Below are positions 48,001-59,100 of a stretch of DNA of 64,000 bases, piece after piece. Under the pieces are notes generated by a model. It did not search any database. It was given only the letters and a program-made list of their open reading frames with translations, and was not told the DNA's origin. The translations under genes were made by a program, and so were the position numbers. How positions within the stretch are numbered: position 1 is the stretch's first letter; each line of letters begins with the position of its first letter. The DNA lies in NCBI GenBank assembly GCA_000708835.1, contig DF237224.1, forward strand, positions 50,493 through 114,492, given 5' to 3'. Source of the stretch: Klebsormidium nitens. Lineage: Eukaryota; Streptophyta; Klebsormidiophyceae; Klebsormidiales; Klebsormidiaceae.

Positions 48001-49089
48001 TTTTGTAGTTCGTGGTGGTATTTTGCCTCTCTTCGACCGCAGAATACAAAACTGTGGCTTGATTTGGAAAGAACCAGGTACTTAATTCGAGTTGTCACCG
48101 TCTCGCTTGTTCCGCAAGTAATCAAACAGCTTCGAAAGTCGACACTGCAAAGGGTTCACGGTAAGCATGGCAAACGCGTCACGGTAAGCTTGGCAAAGCG
48201 TCGAAGAAACGCTTTGTCAACAAGACAGTAGAGCGCTGTGGAAGGGTCTTTGAAGAACATCAGCTTTTGCTGCCACGTGTCCATGTCTGATTCGTGCCAC
48301 TCGGTTCGCATGTACAGGCCGGGATCTACTTCAACAAGATTCAGTGCTTCTGCTTTGAGGAGCAGCGGTTGCGGCCAGGCGAGAAAGTCGACATGCCGGT
48401 GAGTCTGGCACTGAGCCCCCCGGAACGAGAAATCTCTACTGACTGATTCTGAAATCAGTCCTGTCCGAGAAATTCGTGTCTGTAGAGGAGGTGCATCGCT
48501 AACGGGGACAGACGTTAAAGTACAGGATTGCAGATACGGGACGCTGACTGAGTACATGATACCATCTTGAATTTACCTTAGATTTACCTATGATTTCGGC
48601 TTATATCACAGAGCAGCTTCACATGTTTGTTGCTGGCCCGAACAAGACCTTAATACTTTTGAGCTGAGAATGTTTTGTTGGGAACAATCGAAGAAATCGA
48701 AGAAGAAGGATAACCCCCTTCTAAGTGGCATTCATCGCACCTCAATGCGATCAGTCGGGCCAGCATTCATCTGTTTGTCAAATTCTTGAAATTGGGAACA
48801 GAGTTATACCTCCTTCGGATTTTTTCGGGCTTTTGGTGTGCGTCAGAAGTTGGTGCAGGAGATAGGAGATTGATCGCGCGGTCACTATCGCTTGGTCTCA
48901 TCGTCATTGGCGTGTTTCAAGTGAGCGAGCGCGTTTGCGAGTCCTCTGGGAAGAGTTTCACGGGTTGCATGATCTCTCGCTTTGCAGGTCTTCTTTTACA
49001 TTGACCCGGAGTTTGCAGAGGATGCGAAGATGAAGGGAATCAACCTTTTGACATTGTCCTACACATTTTTCAAAGTTGAGGATGACTAA
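45045..49089 (+). CDS. COX11: Cytochrome c oxidase assembly protein COX11 (copper chaperone)
   Basis: Exons 45045-45893, 46567-46731, 47810-47914, 48318-48398 and 48988-49089 join in phase to 433 residues. COX11 delivers copper to the CuB site of cytochrome c oxidase subunit 1 from the inner membrane. Residues 1-250 form an unusually long Ser/Ala/Arg-rich presequence region with a small [11 protein letters not shown] repeat. The membrane helix is at about 257-275, followed by [18 protein letters not shown]. The domain continues with [34 protein letters not shown] and the copper-binding CFCF (about 383-386, in [12 protein letters not shown]). It ends with [15 protein letters not shown] and [13 protein letters not shown]. 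The typical protein is much shorter at its N-terminus, so a later start or hidden intron in exon 1 is possible. Its second intron carries extra acceptor copies. Confidence 0.94.
45312..45356 (+). repeat. 18-bp tandem repeat in COX11 exon 1
   Basis: The block caggttctgcaagccttg occurs twice in a row, coding LQ-A-LQ-V-type repeats in the poorly conserved N-terminal region. It adds to the sense that this N-terminus is not constrained. Confidence 0.75.
47659..47812 (+). repeat. Tandem triplication of a 3' splice-site region in COX11 intron 2
   Basis: Three ~50-base units abut: about 47659-47708, 47709-47756 and 47757-47809. Each contains actccctaa-c/g-aa followed by cgtc(g/a)t and a T-run, and the first and third end in cag. 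The exon 3 start (gtgaaggtggtccctgg) resembles the sequence after the first unit's cag (gttaaggtactccctaa). Using the upstream acceptor at 47708 would read VKVLPKK and reach a TGA within 14 codons. Confidence 0.8.
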
Positions 49090-49952
49090 CCAATGCTAAG
49101 ATGCACGACTGTATCTTGTCTGTCAAGATCGTCAGATAGGGGCACGTGACACGTTATGGAGATGTTAATGGCCAACTGCCCCGCCTTGTCATGTGATTTG
49201 GCAATGGTGTTGCACTGCTTGGGTCGCATCATGGACCGGCTGACTATATTACGACATGAAACTTGAAGCTGCGCCCGCTTCGAGTGTGTACTTCTGTATG
49301 CGCGCACAATCTGTGCATATGACAGCGCGCGCGCCCATTCATGAATGCATGTCTTGTTGGCGCACAAATGCGAATCAGCTTTGTCCTGCACGTGCCACGC
49401 CACACCTTATTGCAATTAATCTGCATATTTATTGGTATATACATGTTGGAGCAATGTTCGATACACATTTTACCCGCCCGCGTGAGTCGATCAGCCGCCC
49501 CTTCCAACCTAGCTTAGTATACCATGCATGGGCTCCGACCCGAGCTTGGACAATCATAGTACACATCAATCATGAATGATCTGGGCCCTTAGATCAGTGC
49601 TGTGCCGTTCATTCAATGAATGCAGCGCGGCTTTCGGAATAACAGTATAAAGTCCAAAATCAATTAGGAGACTGTCATGCGGGAGAGCGAATCAGCTAGT
49701 ACGGACGGTCATCGTGGACCTTTAATTCTAGCATGTTAATTAGTACAGTGGTCGAAGGCATTATTGGCTAGGTATGACGCTTGTGCAACCTCTTACGCGC
49801 TTGCAAGGGTCTTGTTACACGACCTCTTACGAGGCAAGTGGACTGTGCGTGCATTAATGTACAACTAGCTATGCCAATCACTCCTCGCTTCTATGATTCT
49901 ATATTGCCGTGTAACTAACTACGTTGCAGTAGAATACTATTTAGGTGCACGT
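49090..49952. other. Convergent 3'-3' spacer, palindrome-rich
   Basis: There are 863 bases between the COX11 stop and the glutamate-receptor stop. Nearly the whole interval is built of self-complementary words (gcgcgcgc, catgaatgcatg, gtatatac, ccatgcatgg, gggccc, gatc, ttaattag). The plus-strand frame 49256-49579 and the minus-strand frame 49086-49403 have no motif and are treated as chance. Confidence 0.65.
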
Positions 49953-52900
49953 CTAAAGTTGACTTGACTCACTCCGGACGGCTTTTTGTAATGCGCTTTT
50001 GAACTTGTTCTTTGAAGGATTTGTGGCGGGAGTAGCATCCTCTCCATCACTGGCTGGAGCTCTCATAGTCGCCGGCCTCTCCCTTTCAATGCAATCCCCA
50101 GATTCGACGTCAGTCCCTTGCACAATTTCTTCGGGTGCTTTCTTGCCCCTAACATTCCATTGTCCAATCACCTTGCTCGTCAGCTTATTCACGTACTTCC
50201 GCTTTGAAATCTGACCGTTGAGGATGGATATTATGATAGCCACCGCAATGCTCACGGCCAGCACAACCCAAAGTCCAAACACCTGCAAGCAAAACGCAGG
50301 CGCGACAGTTCAACATCATATCTACTTGTCGACAGGTTTCGCGGCCAGTAGGTTCCTCAAGGTTACTTCTTCAAGAGCAAAAGAAGATGATTACTGTAGT
50401 ACCTACCAACGATATTGTCCGTTTACCTGTAGCCTGAGTTTGCAACATTACAGGACCATGCTGCTTCCTAAGCCGATCGTATAATGGCCACCTGTTAATG
50501 CACGAGGAAGAGCAAGAGCACTTCAACTCACCTGCGAGAACGTCACCGGTCTTGTGGTTGCGGACAGCACAGGGCAGCTTGCCCCCTGCGTGAAATGTAC
50601 GGATTGGAGCATGTCCAGCTCCCCAGACACCTCCATTTCCAGTACTGCTGCGCTGAATTGAGCTACCAATGCAGGGTTCGTTCCGGGCCAGAATGCCGTT
50701 GCATAGTTCATGGAAGCAAACTGGTCTTGCTGCAAGGAAAACGACGCAAAGTCTGGCCCAGCCGTCGAAGTTCCAACAATCAGAGCCTGACACCCTCAGC
50801 TTCTGCGTCAACAGCACGATCAAACCACACGTCCGTCAAGAACCCCTCGATCACTCCGTAAGCTAGGCCAATCACTCCCGCACTTATGATCAACAGGCAA
50901 TGATCGACTCAGAGCAGACCAGAAGTCAGTGGTGCTTATTGATGCTTGATAAGCGCCGTCAGGAAGCATGCAGTCCTTGGCATCGAAGGTACAGTTCCCC
51001 TCCAGATCTGTTTCAACAGTATGTAACATAGTCAGCAAGCCGCTCACATGCTAACATGCAACTTAGACCACATTCTTCGAAGATAGTCGAACTTACCAGA
51101 TGATAGTTGCAGTCCGTTGAGGCCAGGTATTGCACCAGGGCAATGTCAAGGACGAGCGCAACGATGTCCCCGCTCTGAAGGTCATCTAACATAACCTGGA
51201 ATTCCTCATCGGTGTTCCTGAATAACGAAAGGGAGTCACATCTCAGCGAGGACCTTTCGACTAAGAACAACCGGAAGCAGCCAAGAGCGGCTGACTTGCT
51301 TGAATTCCTTTGATATTCCTGACTTGGCATCGACTGGCTAGTCGGCACAGCCATGCAAGTTGACACTAGTGCAGATGACAAGCCTTTCAGCATGCAAGCA
51401 ACGACGTGGCGTTGAATTGACACTCTTGCGAAAAGCATATTTGTGGCCATCCGAGAGTCGCTCACCAAGGATAGAGTTTGGGGAGAAGTGCAAAGCTATT
51501 GAGTGTTTCAGCATCCCCTTCCCAAGCGCCAAAAGTCTTACCACGCAGGTCGTATCTTGCTGCGAAAAGATTGACAGTGAAAGTCCATAGAAAGGCAGGG
51601 AGATTTGGACAGTGTCATCCGTCATCTTGTTATGTTGTAGAAGTCTATGTTAGCAAGACTGAGTTGCTAGAAAGACCGCGCTGCTCACAATCAGTCTGCC
51701 ATTAATCGAAGCACAGTGACTTGCTTCTCAAAAGATTTGCTGCATCATTTGGCATGGTCACAAATGCAGAACTCCTGCTTATGAAGCGCATCAACTATTC
51801 GGCTATCTACTGGGATGCAATCTTGCAAAGAATTAAGCTTCGTAATGTCAATCGATGATGAGTGACTTACAGTTGATGGTGGTTTTGAATTGTTGAGTGG
51901 TCAACAGGGCCGCTGCGTTTCCGGTATACATGGTCAGGAGAAGGAGTATCATGAAGCACCACACGAGGATGATGAGGCGGGAAGCCAGGGAGATCCCCGT
52001 CAAAGAGGCGGCGGAAACTATCTGGCCCAAGGCTGTTGCAACGAGCGAAGAGGAATGTCAGACGTCTGAACCCCCAATCGACGATCAACCATGAAGCTTA
52101 GATCATCGATCAGACGATGTCTTTTATTTAAGGGGTCTTCAGATTCAACGATGTTAATTGCACGGTCTCCAGAGTAACGTTGAGAGAGGTAGCAAGGCAA
52201 GAAGCGAATGTTTTCGCGGGTGCTAAAAGCTAATTTACTCTCAGAAAGTCCAAAGCGATTGATTCATGCAAGCCACCTGTATCTGCGCTTGAAGCAAGCA
52301 ACAGGCCGTGAGAACTAGACCATTAAGCGCAGTGAACTTGTGAGCCTGGATCCTTCTGACTCGCCCTCTCATAGACAACGGAGGCGTAAGTTGACACCCT
52401 TACCCATCCACATGGATTCAAACAAGCCGTGTTCACCCGTCAGAGACACCCCCGCTCTGACTTCCCGACTTGTGAACTGCTTTGAAAGTACCTCGACCAA
52501 GTGAACCCCAACGCTTACTGCAATGGCTGCAAGACAAAACACAGTGCTATGATTACATGGTTTCAGAGAGGAGATGTAGTCACGATTATCTAGCAAAGCA
52601 CATCATTGCCGGAATATTCTGGTCTTCTGAGTGCTTCCATGCTTCAACCAAAAGTCGTCACGTCGTCTGTCACATTTGTGCCTCTAAAGCTGCGTTTTTG
52701 AGACCAGGTTCTCAACGCTCTGCTTGCAAGACACGAGGCAGAAGTATAGCGCTGCTGATTGTTTTACTTGAACCTCTAAAGGAGTTTATTTGGAGTTGAT
52801 TTGGAGTTGCAACTTACCAGCCACAATAAGCATTCCCCAAACTTGCCATGCAAAGGGCTTGGTGAAGATCCAGCCGTCCGGCTGTTCTATTTTGGCATGG

Positions 52901-54205
52901 ATCATCACCGCCAGGTTGTTGTGGAAGTCTGGATATACAAATTGGACGCCCTGGGCAAGGAAATTGGGCCGGATCTGCGATGCCAGGAAGCGCGTTATGA
53001 GATTCAGGGGATCAACCTTAATCAACTGTGATTTGGCAGCTAGCCCACCGATACTTTTACAAACGAAAATCAACGCAAAGATCAATCAGCGATGTGACGT
53101 CTGCTCCAGCAAACGGCCCTGCCAATGGCCCTACTAATTTTGCATCCAGTAGGCTTTAGCAGATAGCCTCAGACTACTGTCTGAGGGCTGTTGACAATGA
53201 TCTGGGTGAGCGACATTTTTCCTGATATTTGAGCAAGCCACAGGAGACAAAATGCGTCATTAAAGAGTGGCTTAAGCTTCCAAAAAGTGACCGGATACCA
53301 AGCAGGGGTTCATTTCCAGAGGTTTCCAAAGAGGCGGTCAGAGCAGCTGAAAGCATAGAGAACCTGAAGCCTTCTGCGAAAGAGATTGATTAGCTTGCAA
53401 CTATCCTATTGCGCGCCAACAAAGGGGCTAGACCCCTACATCTCAGCTAGGACAGCAGCATCCGGACTTGCATCACAACCTATCTCTGCACGTGATGCTA
53501 GCCTATGCTACGCTAGCCTCCGTCTTATATCTTACCTGCATATCTACTGCTGCCGCGTCACAAAACCCATGCACTGATGAGTTTAGAATGTCGTTCTGCA
53601 TAACGTCGTAGTCCAGGCAAGCCCAAGTGTAGTCGTCCTCTGACCAGCCCACTTTTGAGGCAGCCTTCTCAAACACTTTGACGGCATAGCCTGACACATG
53701 GGGCAGCTTTGCAGGTGTCAATCTTCAGCAAAGTGGTCATGTGTTGCATAGACCGTTGGCTTTGATTGAAGGCCACATGCTGAATCTGCTGTTGACCACA
53801 TCCTGTCTGCAAAGGCATCCTGAGGAGTCTCCACGAGCTGGAAAGGGCACGACGCCTAGAGAGGAACTCACTAAACAGATCCTGGAACCTTTGTGTGCAC
53901 AAACCTACGCTAAGACCCCTTTCAGCAAGAAAGATGATCAGCGCGCCGTTGCTGGTTAAAGAGCCAGCAGGCTGCCAGAACGAGGCCAGACCTGCACACA
54001 GGTTCTTACCTCCATAGGTTGAGCTGTCGGTAGAGCTTAGTTCACAGGTGGAGTAGGGGATATTTGAGACTGTGCACACGGTGTATGTCTCGTTAGGCGC
54101 CTTAGGGTAGTTTATAACGCGAGCCTCCACACTTCTGATGAGCTGAACAGCAACGACAAGGAGGGCACCTCCGTACAGGAAGGCGCAATGCAATGCCCCC
54201 GCCAT
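49953..54205 (-). CDS. Ionotropic glutamate receptor-like channel, short form without ATD
   Basis: Exons in transcript order: 54205-54010, 53690-53536, 52974-52818, 52526-52404, 52032-51871, 51559-51542 (18 bases), 51260-51097, 50729-50532, 50282-49953; 500 residues, phase-consistent. A signal peptide (FLYGGALLVVAVQLIRSVEA) leads straight into ligand lobe S1 (GGYAVKVFEKAASKVGW, DAAAVDMQIRPNF; Arg119 sits where the ligand-carboxylate arginine is expected). M1 is at about 161-182, the pore loop at about 203-225 (MWMALGQIVSAAS) and M3 at about 229-253. The gate reads MYTGNAAALL instead of SYTANLAAF. Lobe S2 has SRYDLRG, VALVLDIALVQYLAST (Asp309) and a final Phe/Trp-Pro-Gly block. M4 is at about 392-412, then a basic tail. 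The usual ~350-residue amino-terminal domain is absent. Ligand and ion selectivity cannot be read from sequence. Confidence 0.9.
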
Positions 54206-56168
54206 TATCCAATCAGCTCCAGCAGACGCAGTCTATGTACAGCTTTGGTAAAAAGTTGCTGCTGCTGCCAGCAACAGACTATAGGCAAGACCCATGCAGG
54301 CGGGTTTTGCCATCGGTGACCCTCGGCGTCAGCTAGTGGGTGACAACCTAGATATCTGCACCGATGTATAGGTACCGGCATACCTATTAAAGTAGGTACT
54401 GTTCGAGTGCTCGATAGGATATGGTGCTTCAAGGTGTCGAAGGTGCAAAACCGGCGGGAACTCACCGGGCACTCTTACGCTCAGTTTGCCACCCCAGTTC
54501 GGCCAACATTCCGAGCACTATCACGAGCTCGGAGAACCAACAATCAAGCCGATCTTTCCGACCGGTCAATACGGGGCCGTTTACTAAAACCGTACGGTAG
54601 CCCGTTCACTGTAGTTCACTCTGGTCGGATTGGATCTTTTGCACGTTTTAAATTCAAGAAATGGATACAGATTATGCGGCATGCCCCCGTGATGCCGGCC
54701 TCATGCGGTTGGTTTCTAATCTGCCGGGTTACCATGCAACTGCTACAGTACCTATCTTTCAACTGGGCACTTCTTTAGCAGAACTTCTACTGTAGCAGTT
54801 CTGCGGTAACCGTTGGGTTACAAATCTGGATATGTATATGAAATTTCTGTTTGCCCGGGATGAGGACAAATGCTTTCGAATTCACAATGATAAGCGCGGC
54901 TACTGAGGCGGGGGTACTTACTGACGGTACGGTCTCCGAAGTGCCCGGGCCGTACCAATCAGCCGGGTACCATACCGCCGACTGGCTCGACGTAACCAGC
55001 ACAGCATTTGACTGAAACTCTGAGGGGTGATCCGGCTTCTATCAACCATGATATGGTGGTCGCCGCAGAAACTGCCGGTGTTCGCACTGAGCTAGTAAGA
55101 ACGCCGCCCAAGCCTGAGGCTGCCCTGTCAGACTGTGCACATAGATAGTACGAGACGTCATGGCCGCTGCCGGCTTTTGAAGGCTATAGTGGTCAAACGG
55201 CGACGAAAATCGGCTCCAGCGTATTGGCAAAAGTCCTAGCGCGCTCGATCCGAGGCCCGAGGGAAGACGTACGTGGGAAGGCGCGCAGCAGACCAAGAGG
55301 CCTGGCAAGGGTTGATTGACTCTGAGCAGGAGGCTGAGCAGAGCATTGAGAGGGAGGCTGAGCATTTCGCACGCAAGAGGAGGAAGCAAGCAAAGCGACT
55401 CGATCAACTTAGATGCTTCAACAGATCAACATAAAGCCTTGGTGAAATGATGGGTCACGTGGAGACGGCCATGGTGCTGCAGCCATTCAAACGTCAGCTC
55501 CAAACCGCCACCATTGCATTGATCCATATTTATACAAGCACAAGCAGGGCCGCTAGGTGGCAGAGTCTACTTTGCACTGAGCCATGGCCGGAAGCACGCG
55601 ACGACACTTCATATCTTAAAATCGCAACTTGGGCACATGCATACTAAGATTGTCGATACAACTTGGGGGGCGACCGCCGGAAGGTCACTAGCGTGAGTCC
55701 GCATGCCATGGCAAATTGTCTCTAAACGTATACATCTTGGAAGCGGCGGCTAGAAGCTTGAATTCGAACTCATTGAAGCGGGCTGCTTACCGACTTCTTG
55801 GCAGGTGTCTAATTCTAAGTCGTGCAAGCAATTGCGAATGAGCGCGCTAAGATTGAGGTCGGATCAGTCTGATGATCGATAAAGAGCACGCCTGATTGTG
55901 TCAGATCTGAACTCAATCGGCACAGGATAGTAACGCGCCTTTCTGGCAATCAGGTCAGCTCTTCCTGCAACTTCTTATGCTGTCACTGTCAAAATTAGAT
56001 TCAATGTGCAGTTCCAACCGACACCTCTTATGTACCTTTGTCAGTAGCTTTCGGACACACTTCTTGGCTGCAATCGGCCTCCTTACTGGAACGTCTTGAC
56101 TTGCTTTTCTGGTCAATTTGATTAGTATACCGGTATTCGCTTAAAGTCTAAAGACTCAAAAGTACTTC
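54206..56168. other. Tandem spacer, receptor (-) / DUF3754 (-), containing COX11 relic
   Basis: No intact gene. Sequence 54400-55010 is non-coding and holds several short ggtacc/accggt motifs. Sequence 55155-55640 is a decayed copy of the COX11 upstream and N-terminal region (separate entry). Sequence 55650-56160 shows nothing I can name. Confidence 0.5.
55155..55640 (+). pseudogene. Decayed duplicate of COX11 promoter and N-terminal coding region
   Basis: Aligns by eye with 44725-45225. Shared blocks in the same order include: g(c/t)cggcttttga near agtggtcaaacggcgac; aggaggaagcaa-gcaaagcg; gtggagacggc...tggtgctgcagc; a-gt-cagctcca/gcaaa-c/t-gccacc; and acaagcacaagcag. Only the 5' part is present: no membrane helix, CFCF or later exon follows. 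The frame is disrupted, so no COX11-like protein is made. Direction matches the parent gene, about 10.4 kb away. Confidence 0.8.
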
Positions 56169-59100
56169 TTACAATCCAAAAACCTTGCGGTTCATATTCA
56201 TCTCGACGAGCTCGTCCGTCGTCAACCCGATAATCTCGTTCGCTTTCTTTAAAGATTGGTGCATGTATCGGCCCAGAGAATCCTGAAAGGAGGCCCAAAC
56301 AGAGCTCAGACTTCAGCCTCGTATTAGTAAAATCAAAGGGCCTTCAAGCACTTGCGAAGCATAACCAATCGAGGACGTGACATCGGTTGTGCTGCCAAAC
56401 TCACATGTAACGTTGAGGCAATGTACCGCGACGGACTTGTTACACGTGAGCTCTCGGTTCTTGTTTTGCAGCAATGACTTATACATTCCAGTAGATGATG
56501 AGACTCCAGAGCGAGGCAAGGCGTCACCCATATCCGAATTGTCTTCTGACCTCTTCTAGAAACGTTTCAAAGTTGCAGCGCTAATTGCCTTACCCTGTTG
56601 ACGATGCTCAGCTTCTCCAGCTTTTGCAACGCATCCGACACCTCGAAGTTGGTCGTCTCCTCAAACTCTTCTTCCAGCAACTCCTCGCAAGCCTCATCCA
56701 ACTCCTGCGAAGGCATTCAAAAGCGATTGAAGGAACGGCCAGACTCTCGTTCTTCAGAACGACTCCAACATCTGGCCCTGCTGACCCCGAATTGTCGAGC
56801 AGGAAGCCAGTTTCGACGCTTTTGCTGGTCCATTTCTGGTGATCCAGGATAGATGATCGAATCGCGGATCTTCACAGAAACAGGCAGAGAAGCGACGGAT
56901 CAGAGCACGCAGCACTGAGGATCCGCAAACAGCGACTTTAGGCATCGCCAAGTGGGTACGTCCAAGCGAAAGCACAAATGCTGACGGGCAAGTCAAATAC
57001 AGGGCTGTAGTTCTGCTCATAGTCGGCGCCTCAAGGAGCTTTGCTGATCACAAGGACGCTCACCGTTTCTGAGAGCTTGCCCTGCGTCATGAGGACGAAG
57101 TACGCTAAGATGACCTCCTTCACCTCCTGCTGGATGACGTCATCGCATAGGTGGAGCAACGTGCCCCGTCCTGCAACCAAAGGACACGAAGGTCAGTGCC
57201 CAAAATAACAAACAGGAGTGGTCCCTGACTAGCGACAATCTGGCGAAGCAACAGACTGAGACAAAAAATCTTTGGCGGCCTCATGAGGATTGGAAACGGA
57301 TGTGCTCAGACTGAAAGCCTGCCTTTTCGTCGAGAACAAGCCCATGGCGCGCTAAGCAGCTAGATTAACTTCTACAAATGTGGCGCTGCCAGGACTCAGT
57401 CCACGAGCTGTTTCAGAAAGAGCTTGACTTGCGGGCAAACGCGGGAAGGCTTGCACCCACACGGAACCTCGCAAACCGATTGCAGACCTGCTTACCGGTT
57501 AGAAAGAGTGGGGGCAGTCAAATTGGTGCTTACCACTATCCATGTTCTTGTCGTACATCGCTTTGACCATCAGGCTTTGGTACTTGCTCCGCGCAATCTG
57601 GAAGCTGCGGAATCGAGGGGCGAACATGAGCAATTGCAGCATCACTGATACAGGGGTGTAACGTTTAGGGCGGAAGTTGAATGAATGCAGAAGAGAGCTT
57701 CAACTTTTCATTCAAGCCACTTTCCGTGTGGTAAACAACCCAGATATGGTTCTTTGCCCTTAAAAATTACCTCAAAGGGCAGCGGTGAACATGCGACAGA
57801 TTGGAGTGGCCTTGTGCTAGAGGGGACTCTTTTCGCCCTTCAGCTCATTATAAACAGTCCAAAACCGCCCTCCTACCAGGCCTCTTCGACGTTGAGATCA
57901 CGCTACAAAGAAACCTGGCTTGCAATCTTGACAGGGTGCTTAGCTTCAAAGACTGCGGCTGCAGGATGCTCACTCTGTATAAATTTTGAAGATGTAACCC
58001 CCGACTGCAGTGAGCACCGCTAGCAAGACCTTGGTGTCGATCTTGCTTCCGTCCAACGAGCCCCACAGAGCAGCCTGCAAACAGCAGGTTTCGAGCCACG
58101 TTACAGGCGGTTTGCAGAACTGTGCAATGATCAGAACCGCAGCACTACTGTCCGCAATGTACATAAGGACTCCTTTAAAATCTGGCGTTGAAGTCGCAGA
58201 CTTTGGCAGGGCAGATTTCGATGCCTGAATTTCAGAATCCGCAATAAGCCCAGCACATACGAGATTGGAGCAATTCTCTTTCAATCTGAACAATCCGAAC
58301 GGCAGCCTCTGAAAGCTGGTCGTCCCCCAGCCATGAGTTGTTTCCCATCGTGAGTTTGCGTTCTGCCGAGTGTTACGGAAGCTCTTCGAGACGAACGCAA
58401 GATCTACGAGCTTTAGCAGAAGACAGAAGAGTACAAGAGCCGCTCGAGATCGATGTGAGTTCCTGCTGTAGTACGGGCTGGTTCGGAACCACAAGAAGTA
58501 GAGAGAAGCTCTAGATCGTTCACCTGAGGTCGTATCAAAAACTCTCTGCAGCCCCACATCTGATGCACGGACTCTTCTTTGAAGACTTTCTATGGCTGGT
58601 GCTTATCTATGAAGGTCCCAACGAGAAAGGAAATGATGCTGCAATATGTGGTGCCCGATACTTTGAAGGCCCACGAAAGCTTTCAAGTGCCAGTTCCGAA
58701 AGCTGAAAACATTGCCCCTTGCCACGGGCGGAAAGTGTGTGTGTCCGTCTCTCCTACGCTTTAGTCATGGCCACGTTTCCATCTGAAAGCAGCGAACCCT
58801 CGTGTTAAACCTCAAGCCACAGTAGAAGAAGCCGTTCATTTGCACTCACCGCGCCCGCCGCTGCAGACCCGCCGATCTTCACCGTGTCCATCGGTGTGAG
58901 TCCTGGGGTCCGTTTCTCGGGCTGCAAGAAGCGCACGTGTTTTGAGTACGACGTCATCCAGTACTGGGAGGGCACTGGTTCCTGACGTCAGTACGGACTC
59001 ATCCAAAAGAGGGAGAGCAATCGACTTCTGAAGTCAGCATCGACGCTCATATTCTTCCATTCAAAATAGGAAGAGCAACTCGTTGACGTCCATGCTGACG

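Noticed and set aside
51013-51468. Open minus-strand frame running upstream of the receptor exon at 51260
   Set aside because: Joining it whole would break phase with the 18-base exon; the ttcttag acceptor at 51261 restores the S2 lobe frame.
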